From the NCBI RefSeq assembly GCF_042648145.1, contig NZ_JBHRWV010000002.1, forward strand, positions 124,001 to 188,000: a stretch of 64,000 nucleotides of DNA, read 5' to 3'. The position numbers were made by a program, and so were the translations under genes. Every line of letters starts with the position of its first letter. Within the stretch, counting starts at the first letter, position 1. The notes beneath the pieces are model-generated. The model worked only from the letters and a program-made list of their open reading frames with translations, made no database searches and had not been told where the DNA came from. This document shows, piece by piece, positions 54,200-63,311 of this stretch. This DNA is from Salinicoccus sesuvii (GTDB lineage: Bacteria > Bacillota > Bacilli > Staphylococcales > Salinicoccaceae).

Positions 54200-54478
54200 A
54201 ATAATCATCTCACCAGAAGTATTTAATAGGGGTAATCTTTAAACCTTATTATATTGGAAAATTTATGATACAGTTAGTTTTTGCGTCGAATTCCAATTAT
54301 GCATATCTCAATAAATCAAGAGCGTTAACATTGCAAATAGTTGAATCGTTATCTTTCAGAACAACTTAGTACTAAAAGCGTAGTTATCTTGAGCAATTTT
54401 CATATCATAATTTATTGAGAGGAGGATATAGGAGCGCTTTATAATTATCGTTAAAAATAGCACATAAAAGTCATTAAA
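54200..54478. other. Gene-free gap at the right end of the phage element
   Basis: About 280 AT-rich bases without a supported gene. GAGAGGAGGATATAGG near 54418-54433 resembles a ribosome binding site but no ORF follows. I found no clear direct repeat with the left end that could be an attachment site. Confidence 0.4.
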
Positions 54479-54522
54479 AAAAGACCTGAGCCCTTATAAA
54501 ATAAGGATTCAGGTCTTTTAAA
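54479..54522 (-). terminator. Intrinsic terminator of rpsD
   Basis: Minus-strand hairpin: AAAAGACCTGA pairs with TCAGGTCTTTT, with a second inner paired section, followed by T residues. Confidence 0.85.
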
Positions 54523-54537
54523 TGTTGTTCCCACTTC

Positions 54538-55140
54538 TTATCTAGAGTAGAACTCGACGATAAGCTGCTCATTGATGTCAGCGGAGAGCTCTGAACGCTC
54601 TGGGCTGCGTGTGAAGGAACCTTCCATTTTTTCTTCGTCAAATGATAGATATTCTGGAACGAAGTTATTGTACTCGATTGCTTCTTTAACGATATCAAGG
54701 TTGCGGGATTTCTCACGCAGGCCGATAGTCTGTCCAGCTTTAAGTGTGTAGGATGGGATATCCACACGTTTGCCATCTACAGTCACGTGACCGTGGTTGA
54801 CAAGCTGACGCGCCTGACGGCGTGTTCTTGCAAGTCCAAGCTGGTATACAACTGCATCCAGACGGGAAGCGAGAAGGATCATGAAGTTCTCACCATGAAC
54901 ACCTTTCATTTTTGCAGAACGGTCGAAAGTTGTGCGGAATTGACGTTCGTTGATTCCGTACATGTAACGGAGTTTTTGTTTCTCCTGTAGTTGTACTCCG
55001 TACTCGGAGAGTTTGATTCTTTGTGTTGGTCCATGATCACCAGGTGGATATGGACGGCGTTCCAATTCTTTGCCTGTACCAGTCAGGGAAATTCCAAGAC
55101 GGCGGGACTTTTTCCAAACTGAACCTGTAAAACGAGCCAT
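54538..55140 (-). CDS. rpsD: Ribosomal protein S4
   Basis: Primary binding protein of the 30S subunit and, in Firmicutes, a repressor of its own synthesis. 200 residues, MARFTGSVWKKSRRLGISL at the N-terminus and an S4 domain (about 92-155, SRLDAVVYQLGLARTRRQARQLV). AGGAGG precedes the ATG. Transcribed alone from a strong promoter with a structured leader. Confidence 0.97.
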   Translation of the reverse strand: MARFTGSVWKKSRRLGISLTGTGKELERRPYPPGDHGPTQRIKLSEYGVQLQEKQKLRYMYGINERQFRTTFDRSAKMKGVHGENFMILLASRLDAVVYQLGLARTRRQARQLVNHGHVTVDGKRVDIPSYTLKAGQTIGLREKSRNLDIVKEAIEYNNFVPEYLSFDEEKMEGSFTRSPERSELSADINEQLIVEFYSR

Positions 55141-55149
55141 TTTGACTCC

Positions 55150-55312
55150 TCCTTATTGTTTTTGTTTATGCAAAAAACATCATAAGGTTGATAACCACTT
55201 ACATGGGCATGCGATTTAAAGTGCCTTCGCCTTATAGCATCAGTTACACAGCACATCCCTGTGTGGGAACCGCATGCTGACATGTAATGGTCATCCGCTA
55301 CTTAATCCGTTC
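55150..55312 (-). ncRNA. Probable S4 autoregulatory leader
   Basis: The roughly 170-base 5' UTR of rpsD contains several complementary segments (for example GCATGCGG with later GCATGC pieces, and CACACAGGG with GTGCTGTGTG). Firmicute rpsD mRNAs carry an S4-binding pseudoknot leader. I infer this from position and structure potential; no alignment was possible. Confidence 0.5.
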
Positions 55313-55328
55313 ATTTACACAATAAATG

Positions 55329-55357
55329 ATTATACACAAATACTGGTTGCTTGTCAA
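55329..55357 (-). promoter_or_regulatory. rpsD promoter
   Basis: Minus strand: perfect TTGACA (55352-55357) and TATAAT (55329-55334), 17-base spacing. A consensus sigma-A promoter. Confidence 0.88.
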
Positions 55358-55368
55358 TGCCAGTTTGT

Positions 55369-55839
55369 CTAGATGTGCTGTTTCAATACTTCTACAAACT
55401 CGATGAGTCCTTGGCGGTCTTCATCTGTGAAACGGTCAAATGAAGGGGAGTCAATATCGAGCACACCGATAGGTGTCCCTTCTTTATATATCGGCACGAC
55501 GATTTCAGAGCGACTATTGGCATCGCATGCGATGTGTCCAGGAAACTCGGTCACGTCATCAACAATGAACACGTCGTTGCCTCTGAAGGCAATACCGCAG
55601 ACACCTTTACCATTTTGGATCCTAACACATGCAGGTAGTCCTTGGAATGGCCCAAGTACAAGCTCGTCTGCAGTTTCATCGTAGAGGTAGAAACCGACCC
55701 AGTTGATATCCTGCAAGAATACATTCAGAAGGCTTGAAGCGTTGGACAGATTGGCGATGCGGTCCGTTTCGTCTTCGAGTAGCCCTTTTAGCATCTGGTT
55801 TAATTGTGCATAGTCTTTAATCTGTGTCTCTGTAAACAT
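55369..55839 (-). CDS. msrC: Free methionine-(R)-sulfoxide reductase (GAF domain, YtsP)
   Basis: Reduces free methionine-R-sulfoxide in the cytoplasm. 156 residues forming one GAF domain. The three family cysteines are present: Cys71 (PACVRI), Cys81 (GVCGIA), Cys105 (HIACDANSRSEI). Length and motifs fit fRMsr. Stands alone between rpsD and ezrA, as in other Firmicutes. Confidence 0.88.
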   Translation of the reverse strand: MFTETQIKDYAQLNQMLKGLLEDETDRIANLSNASSLLNVFLQDINWVGFYLYDETADELVLGPFQGLPACVRIQNGKGVCGIAFRGNDVFIVDDVTEFPGHIACDANSRSEIVVPIYKEGTPIGVLDIDSPSFDRFTDEDRQGLIEFVEVLKQHI

Positions 55840-55945
55840 TATCTATCACCCTGTCTATATAAATATTCTTGAATTATACATTTATATGTTTTTTCTTTCA
55901 ATTTTTTAAGCTATAATCTAATTATAGTACTTAGGAGGTAGCTGT

Positions 55946-57640
55946 ATGTGGGTCTATGTTTTAATCGTTGTCATACTTGCCGTCGTCATTGCGATCGGTA
56001 TGCTATTATATATACGCAACATCAGAAAAGATGACATAAAGACACAATATGTAAAACTCGAGGGAATACAAAATCTGCCATTTCAGGACGAACTTGTGAA
56101 GGTTAAGAACTACAATCTTCATGGTGAGGCACAATCACTGTACAGCCAGTGGCAGTCCGACTGGCAGAGTGTACTTAAGCATTCCCTGACAGAAGCCCAA
56201 AGTGACCTGGATCATGCTGCCGATGATGTAGAGAAATTCCGTTTCAAGGACAGTCGGGAAAAGACTGAAAGCGCGAATGCTAAACTTGAAGGTGTCGAGC
56301 ACAAATACCAGGAACTCTCGGGTGAAATCCACCAGCTGATTACCTCGAATGAAGAGGGCGAAAGAAAGTACCATGAAGCTGAAAGACTTTATCGGGAAGC
56401 GAAACGCGATGTATTGGCCAATGGTCACCAGTTTGGTGAGGCACAACCATCACTTGAAAAGCTAATTGAAACATATGAGCCAGAGTTGAAAACCTACGAG
56501 AAGCAGGTCAATGAGGGGAATTATGTAACAGCGAACAAAGAAATCGATGGAGTCCACGAAGAGCTTTCGATTTTGAAGGAGAATATGGATGAAATTCCGC
56601 TTTTGATCAAAGAGGTCCAAAAGGACTTGCCCCAACAATTCCAAGAAGTACGCTTTGGCTGCCGCGATTTGAAGGCAGAGGGGTACGACTTGGAACACGT
56701 CAAAGTTGAAGGCAAACTCTCCACTCTGAAAGGCAAACTCAATCTGGTCGAACCGTTGATTACACGCCTCGAGCTGGATGAGGCACGGGAAATTCTCGAC
56801 GACATCAATAAACAACTGGATGACATGCTAGAACTCATTGAGCACGAAGTTAAAGCGAAAACAAAAGTAGATCACGAGAAGGATATCGTTACAGACGATT
56901 TGTTCATGGCGAAAAACATGAATTATACCTTGCGAACTGAGATTGATTACGTAAAAGATCAGTATCACATTAATGAAACAGATATTCACAGAGTTCAAAA
57001 ATTCGAGCATGAAATCGAAAATATGATAGAAGTCTACGACGAGGTCATCACGGAGATAGGCAAGACAACCGCAAGGTATAGCGAAGTGCTGGACAATCTT
57101 GACTACATCAAGGATAATATCGGTGAAATCAACGGAGCACAGCAGCAGATTCAACAATATCTTGTCAATTTGCGCGAAGATGAAGCAGAAGCACGTGAAA
57201 ACTCGCTCCTCATTCAGGACCGCAAAGAGGAGATCTACAGGGAACTGCTGGGGTCGAATCTCTCGAGCGTACCGGAGAAGTTTCTAGTTATGAAGAATGA
57301 ACTGGATATTGATATCAAAGAGATTAATAAATATTTCCAAAGACGTCCACTGAATGTCCAGTACATTAAGGAAAAGGTAAATCGTGCCGTCATCCTAATG
57401 AATAAGTATGAGCAAGAAGCTTACGAAGTTCTGCAGGAAGCCAGACTGACTGAAGTCATGGTACAGTATGGGAACCGCTATAGAAGAGATGATGCGGACT
57501 TCAACCAGATGCTTACTGAAGCAGAACGCCTTTTCAGAGAGAACCGCTACAAGAGGGCGCTACAAATCGCTAGAAAGGCGCTAGAGAAAGTCGAACCCGG
57601 AGCGGCATCACGTGTTGAAAAAGAATTTGATAAGCAGTAA
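55946..57640 (+). CDS. ezrA: Septation ring formation regulator EzrA
   Basis: Membrane protein that regulates FtsZ ring assembly and links it to wall synthesis. 564 residues: an N-terminal membrane helix (about 3-22, VLIVVILAVVIAIGMLLYI) and a long spectrin-like coiled-coil cytoplasmic domain. The C-terminal EAERLFRENRYKRALQIARKALE is the family's conserved end. TTAGGAGG precedes the ATG. Confidence 0.94.
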   Translation: MWVYVLIVVILAVVIAIGMLLYIRNIRKDDIKTQYVKLEGIQNLPFQDELVKVKNYNLHGEAQSLYSQWQSDWQSVLKHSLTEAQSDLDHAADDVEKFRFKDSREKTESANAKLEGVEHKYQELSGEIHQLITSNEEGERKYHEAERLYREAKRDVLANGHQFGEAQPSLEKLIETYEPELKTYEKQVNEGNYVTANKEIDGVHEELSILKENMDEIPLLIKEVQKDLPQQFQEVRFGCRDLKAEGYDLEHVKVEGKLSTLKGKLNLVEPLITRLELDEAREILDDINKQLDDMLELIEHEVKAKTKVDHEKDIVTDDLFMAKNMNYTLRTEIDYVKDQYHINETDIHRVQKFEHEIENMIEVYDEVITEIGKTTARYSEVLDNLDYIKDNIGEINGAQQQIQQYLVNLREDEAEARENSLLIQDRKEEIYRELLGSNLSSVPEKFLVMKNELDIDIKEINKYFQRRPLNVQYIKEKVNRAVILMNKYEQEAYEVLQEARLTEVMVQYGNRYRRDDADFNQMLTEAERLFRENRYKRALQIARKALEKVEPGAASRVEKEFDKQ

Positions 57641-57646
57641 CATAGG

Positions 57647-57677
57647 CGACTTGGGATTTTGATCCCGAGTCCCTTTT
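57647..57677 (+). terminator. Weak terminator/attenuator between ezrA and the desulfurase gene
   Basis: GACTTGGGAT pairs with ATCCCGAGTC (one G-U), followed by CCTTTTAT. Partial read-through into the next gene is possible. Confidence 0.5.
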
Positions 57678-57694
57678 ATGTGAGGAGAGATATT

Positions 57695-58822
57695 TTGATA
57701 TACATGGACAATGCAGCAACAACACGTCCATACGATGAAGTGGTGGAAACATTCCTGAATGTGAACGAATCCTATTATTTCAATACCGCAAGCATCCATC
57801 AGTCAGGGCGAAAGGCAGCGCAACTGCTGGAAGCGTCAAGGGAGCAGGTTTTAGACCTGCTTGGTGTGCCAGATTATGCCTGCATCTTTACTTCCGGGGC
57901 GACGGAAAGTAACAATTTGGTAATCCAAAGTGTTCTAAGGCGTAAACAAACCTACGGCCGTACAGTGCTTGTCAGTGAACTTGAGCACCCGAGTGTCACC
58001 AATGTGTTAGAAGCAATGAAATCTGATGGTTTTGAGATTAAGTATATTAGAACGCTAGAGGATGGCACAGTGGATACCGAGCACTTGAGGGAGGTATTGA
58101 GTGAGGATGTCATTTTTGTCACAGTCATGGCAGTCAACAACATTACTGGCGGCATCCAGCCGATAGTCGAAATTGCAGAAATGCTTAAGCAATATCCGAA
58201 AGCTCATTTTCATACCGACGCAACACAAGCAATCGGCAAAATCAACATAGACTATAGAGATATTGACTCCCTTTCTCTTAGCAGTCATAAGTTCCACGGC
58301 ATGAAGGGAAGTGGGGCACTGATTGTAAAAGAACCGAGGACACTTTCCGCAATCATCCATGGCGGGGGGCATGAAAGAAATTTGAGAAGTGGAACAGTCA
58401 ACCTGCCTGGTGCAACAGCGATGGCACGGGCACTACGGCTGGCTATTGAACAACAGAAAGAATCTGTGAATAGGATTTTAAACTACAACCGTAAGGTTCG
58501 GAGTGCCTTGGAAGGTCTCCATGGCATTCATATCCAACCTTCAGGTGTGCCACATATACTGAACGTTTCATTTAGAGGCGCCAAAGGCGAAGTGGTGGTC
58601 AACGCGCTTGGCAACCACAATATCATGGTATCCACGACCAGTGCGTGTGCTTCAAAATTAAAGAAACTGAACGAAACACTGCTTGCGATGGGGAACAAAC
58701 GGGCTGTTATAGAGGGTAGCATAAGAATATCCTTCAGCAGCTTAACGCAGGAGGAAGAAGTAGATACACTGATCACCGCCTTGGAAGCGGTACATGAGGA
58801 AATAGGAGAGGTATTAAAATGA
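57695..58822 (+). CDS. Cysteine desulfurase, NifS/IscS-like, partner of ThiI
   Basis: PLP enzyme that takes sulfur from cysteine. 375 residues. N-terminal IYMDNAATTRPYDEV, the PLP lysine in LSSHKFHGMKGSGAL, and the mobile-loop cysteine in STTSACASK. Located directly before thiI (4-base ATGA overlap), the arrangement of the NifZ-type desulfurase for 4-thiouridine in Bacillus. TTG at 57695 is 7 bases after GAGGAG; ATG at 57704 would be 16 away. Confidence 0.9.
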   Translation: MIYMDNAATTRPYDEVVETFLNVNESYYFNTASIHQSGRKAAQLLEASREQVLDLLGVPDYACIFTSGATESNNLVIQSVLRRKQTYGRTVLVSELEHPSVTNVLEAMKSDGFEIKYIRTLEDGTVDTEHLREVLSEDVIFVTVMAVNNITGGIQPIVEIAEMLKQYPKAHFHTDATQAIGKINIDYRDIDSLSLSSHKFHGMKGSGALIVKEPRTLSAIIHGGGHERNLRSGTVNLPGATAMARALRLAIEQQKESVNRILNYNRKVRSALEGLHGIHIQPSGVPHILNVSFRGAKGEVVVNALGNHNIMVSTTSACASKLKKLNETLLAMGNKRAVIEGSIRISFSSLTQEEEVDTLITALEAVHEEIGEVLK

Positions 58823-60018
58823 TATATGATCACATTCTTGTGAGATATGGCGAGATCACACTTAAAACCAAAAATAGAAAGATGTTTATACGAGCACTGA
58901 GAGAGAACATGAAGCGTGCGCTTTCAAGTTTCGATGTTCAGATTCACACGCAATGGGACCGCGCCTATGTCACTCTACAAAACGAGGATCCCGGTGCTGT
59001 CATGTCTGCATTGAAAAATATAAACGGTATACTGAGCATTTCGCCAATAGCCAAAATCGAGCGGACTGAGGCGGCAATGAAAGAGACAGCTGTCGATTTT
59101 GCCAAGACCTTCGGCACAGAAGAGACGTTCAAGATCGAAGTAAGACGTTCCGACAAGAGCTATCCTTTGAATACGTTTGATATACAGAGGTTGCTCGGTG
59201 GATATGTGCTTGAGCATTTTGCTTATCTCGGTGTAAATGTTAAACACCCCGACCACCAGATTATGGTAGAAGTGCGGGCAGAAGCGATCTATATGTATCA
59301 TGAAGTCATCCAGTGCATCGGGGGGCTGCCAATTGGTACAGGCGGGAAGGCACTCCTAATGATTTCAGGAGGTATCGATTCACCTGTTGCGGGACTAGAA
59401 GTGATGAAAAAAGGTGTAGAGCTAGAAGCGGTCCACTTTCATTCTCCGCCCTATACAAGTCCTCAGGCGACAGAGAAGGTCAAACAGCTTATCGATATAC
59501 TATCACAGCGCACAGGGACTGATATAAAACTTTACATCGTGCCGTTCACTGAACTGCAGACGACGGTCCATGACTGGATACCAGATAATATGTCGATGAC
59601 AACGACACGCAGACTCATGCTAACAATTGCGTCACGCCTCGCCGAGAAAACCAATGCGAAAGCCATTGTAAATGGCGAAAACCTTGGACAGGTTGCTTCT
59701 CAGACATTAACGAGCATGCATGCCATCAATGCAGTGACCAATCTGCCAGTGCTCCGTCCGTTACTGACGCTTGAGAAGAATGAGATTGTCGAAATGGCAC
59801 GCAACTATGGTACCTATGATACTTCTGTACTGCCTTATGAAGATTGTTGTACGATATTTAAACCCAAAGCACCAAAGACAAGACCTGAAGTTAAAAAGGT
59901 GGAGCGGTTCGAATCAAAGGTGGACTTTGAACCAATGATTGAAAAGGCACTGTCAGGCATCGAATGCTACTCTGCAGAAGATGCAGAAAAAAATGATGCA
60001 TTCGGCTCCTTGCTATAG
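58819..60018 (+). CDS. thiI: tRNA 4-thiouridine synthetase / thiamine sulfurtransferase ThiI
   Basis: Adenylates U8 of tRNA and inserts sulfur. 399 residues with an N-terminal ferredoxin-like domain, THUMP domain (about 60-165) and PP-loop ATPase (MISGGIDSPVAG near residue 182). No C-terminal rhodanese domain, normal for Firmicutes, so sulfur must come from the adjacent desulfurase. Overlaps the upstream gene by 4 bases. Confidence 0.95.
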   Translation: MIYDHILVRYGEITLKTKNRKMFIRALRENMKRALSSFDVQIHTQWDRAYVTLQNEDPGAVMSALKNINGILSISPIAKIERTEAAMKETAVDFAKTFGTEETFKIEVRRSDKSYPLNTFDIQRLLGGYVLEHFAYLGVNVKHPDHQIMVEVRAEAIYMYHEVIQCIGGLPIGTGGKALLMISGGIDSPVAGLEVMKKGVELEAVHFHSPPYTSPQATEKVKQLIDILSQRTGTDIKLYIVPFTELQTTVHDWIPDNMSMTTTRRLMLTIASRLAEKTNAKAIVNGENLGQVASQTLTSMHAINAVTNLPVLRPLLTLEKNEIVEMARNYGTYDTSVLPYEDCCTIFKPKAPKTRPEVKKVERFESKVDFEPMIEKALSGIECYSAEDAEKNDAFGSLL

Positions 60019-60023
60019 TAACG

Positions 60024-60791
60024 ATGCCGGATATTGAAATTTCCACGCTACTACTTGTTATTGCATTCGGTTTTCTCGCAGCCTTTATTGACTCTGTTGT
60101 AGGGGGTGGTGGACTCGTGTCCATTCCGGCACTGCTTGCCACAGGCATGTCGCCTGCAACAGCACTTGGTACAAATAAGCTTGCGTCATCTTTTGGCTCT
60201 CTGACGAGCTCCTTGAAATTTCTACGTGCGAGGCATGTAGACTTCCGCTTAGTTATGAAACTGTTTCCGCTTAGTTTCATATTATCGATTGGTGGTGCGC
60301 TTTTAGCAGTGCGGATGCCTGGGGAAATACTGAAACCTCTTGTGCTTGTCATGCTGATCTTTGTGCTCATTTATACATTGGTGAAGAAGGATTGGGGGGG
60401 TATGGAGAAAAAAATGGTATTCACCCCAAAGAAGGTTGTCATCCTTGTATTTTTTGTTCTGCTCATCGGGTTCTATGATGGTTTCATGGGTGGGGGCACA
60501 GGCTCGTTCTTGATGTTTCTGATGCTATTTACTGGCTTCGACTTCTTAAAGTCTGCAGGAAATGCCAAAGTATTAAATTTTGCCAGCAACATCGGAGGAC
60601 TACTTCTTTTCATCATCATGGGAGAAGTCAGCTATACGTATGGATTTGCAATGGCAGGAAGTATGGTTCTTGGTTCATACGTAGGTGCGCATCTAGCAAT
60701 CTCGAGAGGGGTCGGCTATGTTAAGGCATTGTTCATAATTGTGACCTCAGTACTTATTATTAAAAATATTTACGATTTTTTCCTGTCGTGA
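60024..60791 (+). CDS. TauE/SafE (TSUP) family membrane transporter
   Basis: A 255-residue protein with about 8 membrane helices; the repeated motif AAFIDSVVGGGGLVSIPALL and the second GFYDGFMGGGTGSFLMF are the TSUP hallmarks. The family exports or imports sulfur compounds and organic anions; the link with nifS-like/thiI suggests sulfur but is not proof. The start is 5 bases after the thiI stop; no strong ribosome binding site, so probably coupled. Confidence 0.88.
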   Translation: MPDIEISTLLLVIAFGFLAAFIDSVVGGGGLVSIPALLATGMSPATALGTNKLASSFGSLTSSLKFLRARHVDFRLVMKLFPLSFILSIGGALLAVRMPGEILKPLVLVMLIFVLIYTLVKKDWGGMEKKMVFTPKKVVILVFFVLLIGFYDGFMGGGTGSFLMFLMLFTGFDFLKSAGNAKVLNFASNIGGLLLFIIMGEVSYTYGFAMAGSMVLGSYVGAHLAISRGVGYVKALFIIVTSVLIIKNIYDFFLS

Positions 60792-60796
60792 TAATA

Positions 60797-60866
60797 AAAA
60801 AGCAAACGCATTTCAAAATGCGTTTGCCTACAATCTGAAACTTCCTCTACCTTAGAGGAAGTTTCT
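60797..60866 (-). terminator. Terminator of nadK (minus strand), two hairpins
   Basis: A 12-bp hairpin 60802-60827 is followed, on the minus strand, by a T run. A second hairpin at about 60838-60866 overlaps the nadK stop. On the plus strand the first hairpin may also end the TSUP gene. Confidence 0.75.
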
Positions 60867-61661
60867 TTGTGCTTTATGCCAGAACGTGTTGTTCTTAAGT
60901 TTCAAAGTTTTAATAAGTTTGTCGCTCATGCCAAGTTCCACTTTTTCAGTGTTTCTCATGCTCATCGCCTCGTTATCGAGGGACATGACTGGATAATAGT
61001 CAACGTTCTTGTCGATGAGAAGTGTCAATGGACGCTCTTTGCTGAGAAGAAAGCTTGTACCGAGTGTACGGTGCGTATTGTTATTGACACTTGCCATTTC
61101 CGTGACTTGTATGGCATGAACAAGTGGGTCGACAACTGCGCCACCAAGTGATTTATTGTAGCCGGTTGAACCGGTTGGTGTAGAAACTAATATGCCATCT
61201 CCATTGAACTGTTCAAAAAGAAAGCCGCTAATATATACATCCATCTTTATCGTTCTGACAATACTTGAACGCAATGTGAATTCGTTTAGACAGTAGCTCG
61301 GTTCGTTGTCGTTCACTCTTACTTCAAGTGCCGGATAGTTTCTGACATCGATGTCGTCTTTTTGGAATGATTCCTCAAGGCTTTGGAGATCCTGGTAATG
61401 GAAATCAACATAGAAGTACTTGCCGCTGTCTATAGCGATGCCGAGATAAACGCAGTCGTCTCTGAAATCACTGCGCCTTACCGCTTGTAGAAAAGCACCA
61501 TCTCCTCCAATGGATGCGATGATATCTGCTTCTTTATCGGATTCCACCGTACTGATACCAAGTCTTTCGAATAATTTTGATAAATCTTCCCGTATAGTCT
61601 CTGTCTCTTCTCCGTGTGGTGCAAAGAAGTAGATTGTTTTATAATTTGTCAATCCGTTCAC
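60852..61661 (-). CDS. nadK: NAD kinase
   Basis: Phosphorylates NAD to NADP. 269 residues. The diacylglycerol-kinase-like motif GGDGAFLQAVR (GGDG at 52-55) and the NAD motif DGILVSTPTGSTGYNKSLGG are intact. Length is typical of the Firmicute PpnK group. The stop overlaps the downstream hairpin. Confidence 0.94.
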   Translation of the reverse strand: MNGLTNYKTIYFFAPHGEETETIREDLSKLFERLGISTVESDKEADIIASIGGDGAFLQAVRRSDFRDDCVYLGIAIDSGKYFYVDFHYQDLQSLEESFQKDDIDVRNYPALEVRVNDNEPSYCLNEFTLRSSIVRTIKMDVYISGFLFEQFNGDGILVSTPTGSTGYNKSLGGAVVDPLVHAIQVTEMASVNNNTHRTLGTSFLLSKERPLTLLIDKNVDYYPVMSLDNEAMSMRNTEKVELGMSDKLIKTLKLKNNTFWHKAQRNFL

Positions 61662-61735
61662 TCCTGTTCACTGTAGATGATAAGTATATGTTATCATAAA
61701 AACAGTATACAATATAAGTAGAAAGGGATGTTGGT

Positions 61736-62734
61736 GTGAAGAGAATTATCGCAGTTGTCGTTGCATTGTGTCTGTTTTTCTTTGGCGTAGCTGCATCAGT
61801 TTACAATACGCTATGGGCAAGCGATTGGGAAAGCTTATTCGACGATTTCGCAAGCACAGAGTTTCCACCTTCTTTTATCGTTGAGGCGGGAGATGCAAAC
61901 AGTAGAATCGCCATGCTGAATGTGGAAGGGACAATTATGGATTCCGGTGATTCTGGCATGTTTGCCGCGCAAGGCTACAATCACAGGTTGACGATCGAGG
62001 CTTTGAAGGAAATTATTTCTGACGACAGTATAGAAGGAATACTACTGAATGTTGATTCCCCGGGAGGCGGCGTCTACGAGAGCGCAGAAGTACATAAATA
62101 TCTGGTGGAAGCTAAGGAAGCCGGTAAGACAATCTACAGTTCAATGGGTGGCATGGCTGCTTCAGGGGGGTACTATGTATCAGCACCTGCCGATCAAATC
62201 TTCGCTTCTGAAGAAACTCTGACGGGTTCCATCGGTGTGATCATGCAAAGTATCAACTACAGCCAGCTTGCTGAAGACTTTGGTATTGAGTTTGAGACCT
62301 ACACAAGCGGTGATATGAAGGAGATGCTCGGAGGCCACAAAGATCCGACAGAAGAAGAGACGGAGTATGTTCAGAGCATGGTCGATAGCATGTATGACGA
62401 CTTTGTTTCTGTTGTATCCGAAGGGCGTGGCATGGATGAGGCGGAAGTCAGAGATCTTGCAGACGGACGGATATATCTCGGTGGTGATGCTGTTGACAAT
62501 GGTCTTGTGGATCAGATTGGCTACGTCGAAGATGCATTGGCCGACCTAAAAGAGACTATCGGCGGCAACCCTGAAGTTATTGAATATGGCTATGATGGGA
62601 ACAACCGTATCTCCTTCAACTACAAGGCGAAAAGTTTTATCAGTGGCCTTTTTGGCAATACTGAGATCGCACAGATTGAATCACTGCTTAGAAATAGACA
62701 AGGTGCTGCACCAATGTACCTGTACGAGCAGTAG
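61736..62734 (+). CDS. sppA: Signal peptide peptidase SppA
   Basis: Membrane-anchored S49 serine protease that degrades signal-peptide remnants. 332 residues; membrane helix at about 3-22; catalytic Ser143 in MAASGGYY and Lys195 in SGDMKEM (spacing 52 as in B. subtilis SppA). GTG start at 61736 after AAAGGGATG. The RDD gene follows after 11 bases. Confidence 0.93.
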   Translation: MKRIIAVVVALCLFFFGVAASVYNTLWASDWESLFDDFASTEFPPSFIVEAGDANSRIAMLNVEGTIMDSGDSGMFAAQGYNHRLTIEALKEIISDDSIEGILLNVDSPGGGVYESAEVHKYLVEAKEAGKTIYSSMGGMAASGGYYVSAPADQIFASEETLTGSIGVIMQSINYSQLAEDFGIEFETYTSGDMKEMLGGHKDPTEEETEYVQSMVDSMYDDFVSVVSEGRGMDEAEVRDLADGRIYLGGDAVDNGLVDQIGYVEDALADLKETIGGNPEVIEYGYDGNNRISFNYKAKSFISGLFGNTEIAQIESLLRNRQGAAPMYLYEQ

Positions 62735-62745
62735 GGGGGAACTTT

Positions 62746-63288
62746 ATGGAACAAAGTGAAAGATATAGACCGGAAACCAATGATTCCCTGTCCGACAAGC
62801 TCGACTATATGGCAAATGCACATTTCTTTACGAGACTTGTCAGTTACATCATCGACATTGTCATATTGTGGTCGATTTCGCAGATTGTTGTTTATCCAAT
62901 ACTGAATGTACTAGGTATCAAGGAAGCATATCTGTGGATACCATTCTTCAGTGCTGATAATATTATGGTAGCTGTCATATATTTCACCTATTTCATACTG
63001 ATGACCCATTTCTTCCAGGCTACTCTCGGGAAGATGATTACGGGTACAAGTGTGATTTCGCAAAATGGTGGCAAGCTGACCTTTGTTCAAGTGGTCTTTC
63101 GTGAACTGATCGGACGTTTCATTAACAACAGTCTATTCTACTTACCTTATCTAACGGTCATCTTTACTGAGAATAGAATTGGACTTCACGATTTCTTTGC
63201 GGACACTTATGTAGTTAAAAATAATTACCAAAGTTATAAAAACATGATTAAATCCCGCTATATGAGGGAAACATATGACGGACAGTAA
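62746..63288 (+). CDS. RDD-family membrane protein
   Basis: A 180-residue protein with three to four membrane helices; the RDD pattern begins at FFTRLVSYIIDIVILWSI. The family is thought to include small ion exchangers or channels, unproven. AGGGGG precedes the ATG. In an operon with sppA, the usual neighbour in staphylococci. Confidence 0.85.
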   Translation: MEQSERYRPETNDSLSDKLDYMANAHFFTRLVSYIIDIVILWSISQIVVYPILNVLGIKEAYLWIPFFSADNIMVAVIYFTYFILMTHFFQATLGKMITGTSVISQNGGKLTFVQVVFRELIGRFINNSLFYLPYLTVIFTENRIGLHDFFADTYVVKNNYQSYKNMIKSRYMRETYDGQ

Positions 63289-63311
63289 CTATATCAGGAG
63301 GATGATTTTAA

